Below are positions 13,033 to 27,702 of a DNA stretch of 64,000 nucleotides, one piece after another (position 1 is the first letter of the stretch; every line of letters begins with the position of its first letter). The stretch is from Capillidium heterosporum. Its lineage: Eukaryota; Entomophthoromycota; Entomophthoromycetes; Entomophthorales; Capillidiaceae. The DNA is taken from the NCBI GenBank assembly GCA_016630905.1, contig WBMQ01000002.1:1178001-1242000 (forward strand). The letters are read 5' to 3'. The notes under the pieces were generated by a model, which saw only the letters and a list, made by a program, of their open reading frames with translations, had not been told where the DNA came from and did not search any database. The position numbers were made by a program, and so were the translations under genes.

Positions 13033-14084
13033 TTAGATTAAAAGTATAGTTATCGCTCAAAGTGGGCGGCTGCCTACTTTTTATACAGGTTTGCTAAAGT
13101 AGCCTCTAATTCGGGTTTTGTACCTTATGACTAAATGGAATGGATTTGACCCTCCATCACGCTAAATATTATGGAATTCCTGAGATCCTTGTAATCAAAC
13201 TTCGGTTGCTTTATTGGCATAAGTTGCTTTGCCAATGTTGGCTATTTTAAGTGCATAGGTTTAGAATAGCTGTAGAGGAATTCCAGCTGGATATGCGTAT
13301 ATTGTGAGAGCTTAGTTGTTGCTGCAGTTCAGTTGGTAAGACTTAAATCCCATATAATGGTATAGGTACTGATATGTGGGTATGTGTTGAATATTTGCGA
13401 GGATTGCTAAATTATACATTTGGAAACTACAATTTTAATATGATCAAATAACTTGGTCACGCCATCAAGCTACTATATTTTGTTTTTACTAATTCCGTGT
13501 TAAAGTCTACGAAATTTCACTTCGAATTGGATCCTTGGGATACTTGAAGATATTATTCTAGCCGTGTACACCCTTATTTCGTCGAGTCCCTTGCATCATG
13601 TGGATAAATTTTTGAGGCTAGAGCTTGAACCTTTGTAAAATTTGAGATTTGCAGTTACTTAAAGACGATGTGGAAAGGTTTGGAGTCCTTGGTATAGATG
13701 TGTTTGCCTAAATACAGGATCATAGTGCTTTGAGGCGTTGTACAATAATTCGCCTTTTATATATTTGGTAAATGGGATAGGTCTACCCTTCTAATGCATA
13801 CTGCTCAATTTATAGCTAAATTTTTGCAACCTGTCTGTTTTTCTAATAACTATTGCTGATCTAGTAAATATGTCAATTTATTTTATATATTTCCTCTTTA
13901 TAAGGTTAATTTTAATGGAACTAAATACTTTGACTTGATCATAAGGTATGTTGGCTATATCTCAGCAAAAACACATACTATATAAAAGGTGTACTTAAGC
14001 TATAGTGCTCAATATAAGCCACAGAAGCTTTAACTCATGTTTATTAACTTTTATATTTATAACTTTCATACCTGTCAATTCAAT
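13033..14084. other. Intergenic spacer between M64 copies 2 and 3
   Basis: Holds the TATA element at 13078-13086 and upstream sequence related to that of copy 1. No gene seen. Confidence 0.5.
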
Positions 14085-15763
14085 AACTTAGACCTTAAAA
14101 CCCTAGGATCGATGGTATCTCCATGAAGATTTGATCTGACTTCGAGGTTGATCAACTTGTTATTATGTAGAATTTATACGACACCTTTCAAAATTCAAGT
14201 AGTATCCAGCCTTTTCCTAGCCACTTTGTTATCAACTGGTCGCTTCGACCCTAAATTCAAAGTATAGATGGCTACCTTGTCCTTAGTAACAACTATGTCG
14301 TCGATCAACAATACACGTTTCAAGAATTGGTGTAGCATACCTTCCTTACATACATTACAGAAAGAGGTGTAGATTATTTTATGCATCAGACAGCCTTCGT
14401 TGGTAGATCGAAAAGTCTTTCTCCCATACATATCCCAGGTAAAGTAAATCAAGTAGCAGTCGTTGTTGGTATGGTACTCCTCACTTCCAACCTCATATAA
14501 AGTGATCAAAGTCAGTATTGTGATAATAGTTTTATTAGTGGGTAGGGTCTTTGCACAGATTTTCAATACATGGCTCTCATTATTTAAACATTCATTTCTA
14601 TACCGATTGAAAATTCTCTATCATCGCTATTTCAAGTCTTCCAAGATAAAGTTTTGCCATCCAGCAAATTTCAAACAATCATTTTAATCAACTCCAGTTA
14701 CCGAAGCCAGCAAGCATCAATGTTTATACATGACATCACTACTGAAAGTGAAGGTAATAAAACCCTGGCTTAAATAATGCCACAGGTACTCTAAAAGCCT
14801 GTAGGTAGCTTTCTCTTCCTTGGAAGTCCAACAATCAACTCTTCCAGCCTAGACCTTGGGCTAAAATAATGGTATTTGCATCTAAATAGTTAAAACTATT
14901 GTTGTATTTCTTGCTGAGATCTACAAAGTTATGATCCATCTCATGCCTCAAACGATAATACTGCTACGGTTAGATAAGGCAAAGATGAAAATCTGTCTCC
15001 TAAACCACTGTAATGGTCATCATTAGCTATTATAACAGAGAAGTTGCAGATGATTGAATCAGTTAGCTGACAGATCTGTCAAGCCTAGTCGAGGTTTTGG
15101 TAGAAATACTTTGCAAAATACAGAAGGTATAAAAAATTGAAATAAATATCCTTAGGATTATTATAGCCAATCCTTAAATCTTTAGGTTTGATATAGATTG
15201 TCCAGATGGTAAAGAAAGGGTATTAAAGCTGGAAGATAGGTCCATCAAACATACCTTTAGTTAAGTAGGATATGTCGTCAAAGAATTAATTATGCTCACT
15301 AGCTTGATACTCATCGCTCATAAATGCAACATCAGTGTGGTTGTTGGAGCTGCCACCATAGATCAGTTTGTGTATTTTGAGGGTTGCAATAAGTACCTTT
15401 TTATTGATGGAGGTTGGAGTTTGAGCTAAGGTCTTTATAGTACAAATAGAAACAACATGGGAGTTCAAAGCTCGTTCCAACTTGGAAAAGATTTTGATTA
15501 TGGCAAATATGTTTATAACTTCAAGTTGAGTGTTATCGGTTGAAGGAATTGCTGGTTTAGTTAGTACTGAAATTGCATTCTCCCTATCTTCTAAATAGAC
15601 ATACTTGGATATCCAACTTTTGGAAGCCTAGAGATTGGTTACTATCTTTATATATCCTGATGTAATGGATGTCTGTGATCTCATCGGAAAATTAGCTGGT
15701 TTTAAAATTCTGACTAGGGATAATTTAGTGAAGAGCAACGGTGAAATTACAAGTATTCCATGA
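14085..15763 (-). pseudogene. M64 metallopeptidase copy 3, heavily decayed
   Basis: Recognisable along its whole length by alignment with copies 1 and 2. The signal-peptide exon is near 15763 and now reads ATG followed by an early TAA. Pieces such as ALNSHVVSICT, DEYQASEH, EYHTNNDCY, CNVCKEGM and LGSKRPVDNKV persist. The zinc motif region (around 14930-14960) has lost its frame, and many stops, small indels and substitutions are spread throughout. Many substitutions are transitions. It cannot encode a peptidase, and it is the oldest corpse of the tandem array. Confidence 0.85.
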
Positions 15764-17441
15764 GGCTGTAAATAAAATTATTTCAAAGTAGATAGTTGTA
15801 TGTATTTTATACAGGCTAGCTGAAGTTGCCACTAATTAGGTTTTAACTCTTGGAGCTAAATATATGGCTTTGGCCTTCTATTGCGTGAAACAACAACTTA
15901 AATTAAATGTTGAAGTAATACGTTTGTTCTATGGATGCTTCATTTCGTTGGCTTGCAATGCGTGAGTAAAATATCGAGACTATAACTCGAACTGGCTTAG
16001 TTTTGAGATTAGTATTACTGTAAAACGACTTCAAGAGGTATTTAATGCTCAGCAAGGATGTATTTATCCAAGAAAATACATTATTTTTAGATAGTATATA
16101 GCACTTTAATTGTAGATATGCATACTTTCAAATGCGATAGTTTAGATTGTGATCTTTAGCTTTTTGCATTTGGACCAATACCTGCACAATAGAATTCAAG
16201 CTATTGGCATGTTGCATTGAGTTTTAGTAAAATTGTTCGTGCCTTAACAAATTATTATCCTAGCTTAGGTTCACATTGATATAGTCATGCAATTGAGTGT
16301 TATACTTCACGTAAATAAATTTATTATATTGGAAATATACTATATAGTATAGTATTATGTTTTAACTATTAGTTGTTTGATTTGGATTTTGGACTTCAAA
16401 TCTCAGAGACTCTAACAGTAACTTTTGATAGATATAGTATACTTTTACATATATCAGAACTTAGAAATTTACCTCATTTCTAAGCCTTTATAGGCCTTTT
16501 CGAGCTAATATTCTACCCAGTTTGTTTTAGTTAAACTACATATAGTATGATAAGCGTGCTATCCTCTTAAGCTACATAAAAAAATCCTAAATATATTCTA
16601 CTAAACAACTTTTCATCAAAACTTAATAGATGTAATGGATTTTATTGGAACTCGAATTTATAAGCTTCCGACATGTAAAAATGTGATTGTAAGTGTAGAA
16701 ATTATTTCGACTATTAGCTACAAGCTATAGTATCTTATTTGGAAAAAAAGGAATTAGGGGAAATGTATAGAACCGTATAAAGTCGGGAGTATGATAGGTA
16801 TCTGCTTGTGATCCTTGTTTTCAAAGTGACTTGCTCTCTATGTTTTTAAATATTAAAAAGCCTTCCAGTACTATTAACTATCAAAATGCTTGTAATATTT
16901 CGAAACGGATGAGATAAATTCATATAGTTGTGTAGACAGTTATTATGTCAAAACAAATACTAAACTTTAAAATCATAGCCAACTGCAATTGTACTAATTA
17001 TTAGGCTCTTTTAACGTATTTCAGTAGGTTGAAATCATACAATGATATTATACCCAGAGGCAATGTCGGTAATGGTATATCATTTTAGATCCATATCGTC
17101 CTTCTTTGAAATATAGACAGTCGAAATGGATCAGAGATAGCATAGGCTTTAGGTCCAAGTATATAAAAGAATCCACATGTCTTTATAGCTAAATATGGCG
17201 CTATAGTCAAATCTATACACTCTAGGAATCCTATGTTCTCTGCCACAACAGCCTTCTTCCTTAGTTCCCGACAAAAATTTAACCGACCCATTAAATTCTT
17301 GCATATTGACGTCATAGATGGATGGATTGCATTAAACGGATTTAGGATAATTCAAACGTTAGCTGTAGTGTACTGGGGAAAACTTATAAGAACACATCCC
17401 AAAGAGCCTTCAATCGAAATAGAATTTAGAATCAGTTTAGC
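15764..17441. other. Intergenic, AT-rich
   Basis: Contains the remnant TATA of copy 3 (15804-15812) and the 5' flank of the kinase gene. Overlapping short ORFs on opposite strands at 17085-17493 have no recognisable content. Confidence 0.5.
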
Positions 17442-19855
<2,414 letters not shown>

Positions 19856-20704
19856 TTTTCGATGATTTGGAAGTCCTCATTTGTTGATGGACTTCCGTAA
19901 TGAGCAGCTGGGTTGATACTGTCTGCTTGGTTATATTATTTAGTCTTTGTTTATTAGATTATTATACTTCACCCTATACCCCTTATATATTTATAAATGT
20001 TGGTATTTTAGTTTTTTGGATTTGAATTAAAGTTATTTTATCAATAATAGGTTTGACATTCAATTTTTCAAGAATTGGTTTAATGCCATCTTTATATCCA
20101 ATATTCTAATATGAAGAAGTAGTTTCAACCTGATGCTCAGTATTAAGAAATATTCTATTTAATTAGGAAAAATTAGATATACATTAAAATGTAATGTGAA
20201 TATAACAAATGTAACTTTAGCTTCACTCCAATTTCATAATAGTTAATAAAGAACTCGACTAATTGAGCTATATGACCATATATATATCATTTTGAAAATT
20301 ACTGATTAAATTTGGCAATATTTAGTCTAAGTTCAATTATCCTGGAAAGTGACCCAAAACGAGCATGAGAAGGAAATCGATCAACCCTGATCAAAAACAC
20401 AAATTTATCTTGTTCATCTTATCCTATATCTGCAAGTAAAAAAGGTATATCCAAATCCCCTGGATTAGAATCTATATTCTATAAATAAGCATCTAAATAC
20501 TCAAAGCATGTATATTATTTCCTAAATAATATATAATAGCTACTTGATAAGTATATACTCTTAAAGGGATCAATATCAAAAGATTCACGTAAATATTTTA
20601 TATGTAATAAATCAGGTGAAACCCATAAAATATAAAATAAACAATGTTAGTTAAAGTAGCAGGTAATAGGCTATTAATTTATTGTAAAAACAAGCATATA
20701 TTAG
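19856..20704. other. Intergenic between convergent genes
   Basis: Very AT-rich 3' flanks of the kinase and lipase genes. No gene seen. Confidence 0.6.
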
Positions 20705-22009
20705 TTAAAGTTTGGGGTTGGGTACGTGGATTGTGGTAGACTCTTGAACTTCGGTGGGAGTCTGTTCTTTAAACTGAAAGCTTTCGGTTGTTTTCAATAT
20801 CCATTCCAAGTAGTCGGTAATAACCTACAGTAAATAATATAGCTGTTAGGTATAATCACATAGGATGTATAAGTATGGAAAATTCAAGTTACCTGTTCTC
20901 TACCGATGTCGTTATGTACTATACAAAATTAGTTTACAAATAAAGGTACAAACTTACGTTCATGGTAGAATCCTGGGTAATTTTTGAAAGTTAAGTTCTT
21001 GATGATGTTGGCTGTCTTCAAGATACCAGCGAACTTCTCAGTGACGGTAAAATCGGTGATCTTATCGCCATCACCGTGGACAATCAAAAGGTTAGGTGTT
21101 CTCAATTCTTTATAACGTGAATCTACCATCTTTCCACCCTCCAGCAGTAAATCGAGTTCTAAAAAACAGTACGTAAGCGAAAGAGGTTAAAATTAACCTA
21201 CGTTGTCTCAAAGTGGACTTGGCTTTGATCAATGGGTCTTCGGCATATTTTTTAACCATCTCTGGGTCACGAGAAGTGAGTTCTGGTTCTAAAATTAAAT
21301 GGAAATGATTAAAAAATAGTTTAAAGTGGAGATACTTACTAACTTCGACCTTCAAAACTAGATTGGGGGCAACTTTGACGAGTTGCTTCAACAACCCTAT
21401 CAAAAACTTGTTAGGCAAAGAAGCGGGGTGAACAGCCAGGCATGGTGCTAAATATATAGAGAGTGATAAGGAATTTCATAGTTCTACTTTGGAATAAAAA
21501 TTACCAGAAGATATAGCACCATGGATCTGATGTCTAAACTTCCCTAAAGTTAAATAGTTCAAGGCAGTAGCTCCGCCCTAGCAAATGCATTAAGTAAAAT
21601 ATAGTAGAAAGTATATTTACCCAACTGTGACCCATAAGGAAAAGTGGCTTATCCTTCCTATAAACACGATCGATACAATCATCGATATCCTTTATAGCGT
21701 AGATCAATCCTCTTGCAGCACCGAAAGTACTGGTTTTTTCAGCCGTCTTGCCATGCCCCAATTGGTCAAAACCTTGGACTAGTATCCCTCTTTCGGCAAA
21801 CTGGCTAAAGACTGGGTCGTACCGCGTTATATGCTCGATGAAACCATGTACGAAAACTAAAATGGCGACAGGTTCTCCCACTGGCTGTTAAAAATGCTGA
21901 GCTTCATAGATTTAGCTTGGTAAATTACCTTCCAAGTTCTAGTAAAGATCTCTACTCCATCCCTATTGATATAAAATTTGTTCTCGACTTCAAAGTTGTT
22001 GGCTGACAT
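20705..22009 (-). CDS. Monoglyceride lipase (alpha/beta hydrolase, Yju3/MGL type)
   Basis: Hydrolyses monoacylglycerol to glycerol and fatty acid, usually on lipid droplets or membranes. Splicing from the ATG at 22009 gives N-terminal NNFEVENKFYINRDGVEIF, VFVHGFIEH (oxyanion region), FDQLGHGKT, nucleophile elbow GHSWGG, acid HGDGDKITD and catalytic histidine in FYHELHND, so the full triad is present. Introns of about 40-57 nt interrupt it, including one after GHSW and one splitting the FYHE motif. The stop is at 20705-20707. The elbow residue between Ser and Gly-Gly is Trp; Met is usual in MGL, but Trp does not affect the triad. It is convergent with the kinase gene. Confidence 0.88.
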
Positions 22010-23338
22010 GTTGGATACAGCTATAGAAAAAAGAAATGGGTGAATTAATATAGTATTCTCTATCTTTCAATTTCATATCCACCTTGACCATAACTTTGAA
22101 AGTTTGGGTTTAAGTTCCGCCTAACTCCTTAAAAATGGTAATTTTCGAACAGATCTAAGATTGCCAAACAGATTAAGTGTTGTGGCTTTAATTAGAAATA
22201 CGTTGCAAAGTTATCAACTAAAGTGTTCCTCAAACCAATTTCCATTACACTTGCCTTATTTGGATAAACAGGATTCAAGGAAATCAAGGGTAAGCCAAAT
22301 CCCCTTCAAACCTTATCTCTATTCAAAGGTTCTTTGGGTAAGGCCGGAACAACTTCTAGAAGATTTGTATAAATTTGTTGAGGTTAAGCTTGTTAAACTT
22401 TGCCAAAAGACTAACTGTAGTATATCCATTAGAATTGCACAGATTTACGGAGAAAGTTTGGTCCGCTGGTGGATATTGAGTGCCAGTAGCTGGGAAATAG
22501 AAGAACACTATTAACTTCTATTAGGAAGTCATGTCAATATCAAAAGTGACATTGTAAAAATTCTACTATGTATTAAAATATATGGATGTCAGAAAAAGTT
22601 GACTATAAAATATGAGATACATAATGATGTCAAAAGATAGGTAAGTTGGACAGTATTGGTACTGGATTGATTAAGAAATGGGATAGGAGCCTAGGAGATA
22701 AAGCTTAGTAGAGCGAATTGCTTCAAGATGAAAATTGAATTGATGAAATGAAGCTTAAGCAAGGTTAAATGAAAGGATTGGGCTGTATACACAATCTAAT
22801 AGCAAGGAGGCGAGAAAATACAAAATGAAAAGGCATGTAAGGCTAGAAACATCGATTTGATTAGTAAGTTGATTCAAACTCACCATCAATTGAACTATTA
22901 AACGGATCAAAAGTTAATATGAATCTTGACAAGTTCAGCTGCAAAAGTTTACCCAGAATATCTGAACGGACTAAGGCTGCTTTTAGCTTTGATACATGTC
23001 CCTCTAAAGAACAATATTTTTCTGGATATTTGAGTGACTTAATCAGAAGTAAAGTTACTGCAGGTGGTCAAAAAGTTAAGATAGGCTTAATAAAATTCCT
23101 CAAATTTTATAAACACATGCTATTGGCTTTGAGTCATCCCAATAGGACTATATTTTCATAGCCATGCCTTCCTATAATATTAATCATTTGCTAACTACTT
23201 CCATTGAATTAGTAACCATTTCATATATCTATTTTCGGCAAGGCTTTTGAGCATGGCGCTATAAGATTGGTAGATAGGAAATCTATATAAACCTGACAGT
23301 ATCTACCTTTTAAAGTTATATATCCAGTCCTAAAAAAG
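22010..23338. other. Intergenic
   Basis: Divergent promoter region of the lipase and endopolyphosphatase copy A. Open stretches at 22161-22514 and 22919-23161 (plus) have no recognised similarity, signal or splice context, and I do not call them genes. Confidence 0.45.
23284..23291 (+). promoter_or_regulatory. TATA box of endopolyphosphatase copy A
   Basis: TATATAAA about 48 nt upstream of the ATG at 23339. Copy B has the same element on the minus strand at 31545-31552. At the matching site copy C reads TGTAAAC. Confidence 0.6.
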
Positions 23339-24769
23339 ATGCTCAACAAAAGTTTATTCGCCATTATCGGTTTAACCATCTCTTTGATCTCTGCAAAACC
23401 CTTTGAGGAAGGGATACCAGTACCTCAACAACAAGAAAATGCAGTAGCTATAACTGGGAAGTTCCTTCACATAACAGGTGTCCTAATAAATTCACACTAT
23501 AAATCATCTAACTGGCTACTTTAAACTCTAGATATCCACGTAGATGAAAAGTACATCCAAGGAGCTACGTTGGACAGCCTATGTCATCGAAAAGGATCAA
23601 CTAGCACGAAGGAATCCGGGAGGTTTGGAGCGTTAGGCAGTGAGTGCGACAGCCCATTGGACCTAGTCAAGGAGAGTTACGAGTTCATGAAGACCAAGTT
23701 CGCCAACGATATCGACTTCATTGTCGATACTGGGGATGTGGTCCGTCACGACCGAGATGAAAAGACACCCAGGACCAGTGACGATGTATTATCAGATCAC
23801 AAGCGAGTAGTAGGTTACTATAGCACGTATTTTGACCTCAACCGGATCAAAGTCATCCCTACAATTGGCAACAATGACGAGTACAAGCACGACGAGTTCA
23901 AGAAGAAGTCCCAGCTGCTAGGGAAATTGGCCGACATCTGGAAACCCTACAACTTGAACTTGGCCGGAGACAGCGACTTTTTGAATGGCGGATATTTCAA
24001 AGTCAACGTCATCAAGGACAAGCTGGATGTCATCTCGCTGAACACTCTGGCCTGGTATATCGAGAACAAAGGGGTCAAGGACTGTGACCAAAGCGACGTA
24101 GGCAAGGATCAGTTGATTTGGTTAGAATCCAAGTTGAAGGAGGCTGAAAGTGGTGGCCGAAACCTATACATAGTGGGCCACATCCCACCTAACTCTAAGA
24201 AAGGCGAAGTGCTGTACAAGGCCAAGTGTTACAGCGGCTACTTGGATCTCATCGGCAGGTACTACAAGAACGTACTAGGTCAGTTCCACGGCCATACCAA
24301 CTCTGATACCCTGTCCATCTTTGTTCAGTCCAACAGCAACCTCAAAACTAACGACATCAACAACGCTAGCAATGGTGCAAATGTTACCAAGGGGGCCAAA
24401 GCTTCCAAAATTCAACTGATCACGTTACCCAAGAAGCAACCGCAACTTACGTTTGATAAGTTGACCTTGCTCTCTGTTCAGACCAATGGCCCTAGCATTA
24501 TCCCAGTCAACAATCCAGCTGTACGCCTTTACAGCTACAATAAGGAGCAAGGATCTTTGATCAACTACCAGCAGTTCTATGCCGACCTCAACAAGGCGAA
24601 CCAAGAAGGGAGGTTGAACTTTGTCGTCGAGTACAGTTCAGATACGACTTATGGCTTACAGGATCTCAGTTTGGAATCCTGGTCCAAGTTTTTGAAGGTG
24701 TTGCTGAAGGATGGATCGGATTACTACAAGCTTTACTCCAAATTTGTTGATGTAGGTACCAGTTAAATT
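23317..24769 (+). repeat. Left arm of 1.45-kb inverted repeat (copy A)
   Basis: Matches 32181-33633 on the minus strand. Shared sequence begins at TATATATCCAGTCC upstream of the ATG and ends at CCAGTTAAATT after the stop. The spacer is about 7.4 kb and carries the receptor gene 2, the chitin-binding gene and copy B. Confidence 0.8.
23339..24766 (+). CDS. Secreted endopolyphosphatase-like metallophosphoesterase, copy A
   Basis: Calcineurin-like phosphoesterase related to fungal Ppn1 endopolyphosphatase and acid sphingomyelinase-like enzymes. Exon 1 (23339-23477) encodes a signal peptide ending near LISA. A 54-nt intron with GTGTCC donor follows, then exon 2 (23532-24766), for 457 residues. 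Metal-binding motifs in order: HITDIHVDEKY, CHRKG, DTGDVVRHDRDEKTPRT, IGNNDEY, GHIPPN, QFHGHTNSD. The CHRKG...CDSP and GDxxRHDxDxxxPRT blocks are close to Ppn1. Yeast Ppn1 is vacuolar and membrane-anchored; this protein has no second membrane segment and is probably secreted. Coding sequence, intron and about 20 nt of upstream flank match copy C in every stretch I compared. Confidence 0.88.
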
Positions 24770-25722
24770 AAATTTGTCAATTTGATTGTGGTGTATTGTC
24801 ATTTTTATAAGTTTATTGAAGGTAATATTGTCTCTAACCTTAATTTGAGCTATCCTGACGCTTTACTTTGTAAAATTGGGAATGCAAACACATCAATTTT
24901 ATAAAAGTGGTGGAATTTTTATACTTGATATATATAATTTGTGAAACTATATTAATAAACTGTAGATAATCTACATACGTTTATTGAAATTACAGCTGAC
25001 TTGAAAATTTGGTGGATTTGCAATTGGATATCCTGTATGAATTTGTAACATAATGCCTACTTGAAGTATAATTTTAGATCAATTTTTACTCAATTGATTG
25101 GTATGGACTGCATCTCAGCAATTACTTATAGTACATTATAATGTGATGTTTTAAAACAGTTTCTTTGAATTGGCTTACTTTCAACTTGAAATCTATTTGC
25201 TATTATCAAATGGCAAGCTATAATATTGTCGATTTATCCAACCAGGTATTGCTGGATAAGCTTATAAAAATTAGCCAATTCCATTCGAACTTAGTAGCTT
25301 TGATATGAAATTTTCAAGTTGAAAACATATATACTAAATAGGTTTATTAAATAGTATGCTTATATTTAATTATGGCTAGTTGCTATACGTAATATTGATT
25401 TGAGTCTACTTTACCTTAATCTACACATCAAAGTAAGTTATAGGTACTTGGATAGTAAAGTAAGCAACGCAATCACTATTGTAATGTATGGTTATAAGAT
25501 TTAGTGTTATGTATCAAAAGTGATATTATATCGAGTTAAAAGTACTTGATGTCGATAGCTGGATTTACAGTTGCTTTAGAAAGGTATACTAAAGTAAGGT
25601 GTCTAGGTTTAAATTGTATGATTTGAAGTGAAAGAAACCAATGCCTGTTAAAAGGGTGGTATATGCATAAACTTATAAAAGTGGATTCAATGAAAAAGTA
25701 GGAACTTGTATTGAATAGAAAT
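24770..25722. other. Intergenic, AT-rich
   Basis: 3' flank of copy A. No gene seen. Confidence 0.5.
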
Positions 25723-26090
25723 TCAGACTAAAAGGGATACCATTCTTTTGGCAATTTCCTCTACCGAGCTAAACAACTCGGCAGCGATAAAGGTATTCGT
25801 AACTAAAATTTCCTTCACCTTTTGGGCGACTTTTCCCTTTCCAACTACTTGTAGATCGAACTAGCTTGGCCTACCGATACATCTACTTTGACATCCTACC
25901 TATAAACTTGATCATAAAAAGTACCATGTTTGACTAAATCAGCTATACGGCTATATGAGGTACCCAACCTAAATCTATTAAGTTGCATGCAATCTATTAA
26001 TCCGGCTGGGATACATCATTCCAACCAGTAGGGAGAATTAGATTATCCAATGGGATTTTTACTTTAGAGTAAATTTTTGGTGCTAATCAT
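25723..26090 (-). pseudogene. Decayed coding fragment, family not recognised
   Basis: Minus-strand reading shows protein-like blocks separated by stops and a frame change: KIPLDNLILPTGWNDVSQPD, then YSRIADLVKHGTFYDQVYR stop DVKVDVSVGQASSIYK stop, then VGKGKVAQKVKEILV and SVEEIAKRMVSLLV before a terminal TGA at 25723-25725. The composition is that of a real protein end, and base composition is richer in G+C than the flanks. I do not recognise the family. Confidence 0.4.
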
Positions 26091-26280
26091 CTATCTATTT
26101 ATATTGAATATTGGCAATCAGGTGATACTAAACACAAACTAAAATTTAGGTTAGCAATGTAAATTTGACTTTTAGCATCCAATCTAAAGTATTTTGGTAG
26201 TGTCCTCTAGTTCATATTGGACATTTTTTGTGTTTCCAAAGTTTTCAAAAGTTTGACTTGACGACGACCAACCCAAGATA

Positions 26281-27612
26281 ATGTCAACTGAAGACTTCAG
26301 CCCACTAGTTGAAGGGTTTTTGGTCTTTAAAGATAAGCTCAACCTCCTCTCTTTAATTTCTAGTTCCATAGTACTTTGCATATATACCTCGATAACTACT
26401 TTCAACTACAAGCTAACCGATCGCCTAACTTTACGCTTACAAGTTGTAATTTCTTTAATCGATTTATGTACCCATATCAACCAACTTCAATCTTCAAAGG
26501 TTATGGAGGTCGTTACCGACAACGATAAGTTGACTTGTACTTTGATAGGGTTTTCTAAAGTCGTCTTGAGGCTGATGTACTGTTTCTTCAACGTGGCAGT
26601 AGCTACCCATTTAGTTTTAATATTCCTGTGGAAGGTAGCACCCAAACGGACTTGGGAGTTTTACTACTGGTCACTGTCCCTAGTGTTGACGCTGACGTTG
26701 AGCATACCACCACTAGGTATTCTTTAATATTTTAAAACTTTACCAACCTTAATTTTGTCAAGTGTTAGGTTACTACGGGTTTACCAGTCCTAGGATATGT
26801 ATGTTCAACTCCAGTTCCCCCCAGATGCCTTTGACTATGGCTTTGATAGTTGTAGAGAACTGTTTTACTCTAGTCTACTGTAGTGTAATAACGATTGCCG
26901 TTATTATCAAATTGAAGCTGGAGGCCAATTCCAGGAATAGGAACCGAATGGAAGGAGAACCAAATTCGCATAAGTTGGAAAAGGAGATCAAGCGATTGAT
27001 ATTTAGGATGTAAATTTGTAAAGTTTAATTTGCTGACTATTTTTTGTTTAGAGTGCTGAACCCTATGGTCGCCATAGTTTCATTGTCAGGCTTTACCATC
27101 AGGTACATTGCCTACTATAGCGTAGGGTATGACTCTGATGGATTGCAGATCTGGGCTGCCTTAGGTTTAGGTACTTTTATTTATACAGTTGGCTTTCTAA
27201 ATTCAATCTACCTTATTTTTTATTATATTGCAGGGTTAACAGGATTCCTCAATTTAATTACCTTTTGCTGCGACTTGACATTGCAAAACGCCTTGAAGTC
27301 GGTGTGGAAAAGTTTCAAAATGCAGATGTTTACTGTCTCTCTGCAAAACTTCCGATCCTCTCAACGTCGTGGTAACTATTTAATTCAAAATTCAGCTCTA
27401 ACTTTTTGATGAAATCTCCATTAGCTAGAAGAAATCTTACTACCCGAGCTGCGACTGCTGCGACTATGGTGCAAACTCCTCAGATCTTACAGGTGGGGGA
27501 TCATATTCGAATTATCGACGACCATGAGGATGTGAGGGGAGCTCTAATGACGATCGGGTGCCAAAACGTGTATGAGGATGCCTCCTGTCAGGCCATTATC
27601 ACTAGGATGTAG
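26281..27612 (+). CDS. Seven-transmembrane receptor-like protein, copy 2 (4 exons)
   Basis: Paralogue of the gene at 5428-6642. Exons 26281-26716, 26769-27009, 27052-27371 and 27425-27612 join in phase to 394 residues. About seven hydrophobic segments are visible (LLSLISSSIVLCIYTSI; LRLQVVISLIDLC; VVLRLMYCFFNVAVATHLVL; YWSLSLVLTLTLS; TMALIVVENCFTLVYCSVIT; VLNPMVAIVSLSGF; IWAALGLGTFIYTVGF). The third cytoplasmic loop is charged (KLEKEIKRLIFR). The tail exon encodes a long acidic and Thr-rich cytoplasmic end. Likely a plasma-membrane GPCR; ligand unknown. Position between inverted endopolyphosphatase copies makes it part of a possibly invertible segment. Confidence 0.75.
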
Positions 27613-27702
27613 ATCTTTGCAATTGTGTTTTTGAAGTGGCGTTGACAATAAGTTTTAAACATTAACTAATTAAATAATAAACATAACAGTATTTTATTGA
27701 TT

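Noticed and set aside
22161..22514. 117-codon plus-strand open frame
   Set aside because: No recognisable domain, signal or splice context; lies in a promoter region.
22919..23161. 80-codon plus-strand open frame upstream of endopolyphosphatase copy A
   Set aside because: No family features; AT-rich flank sequence.
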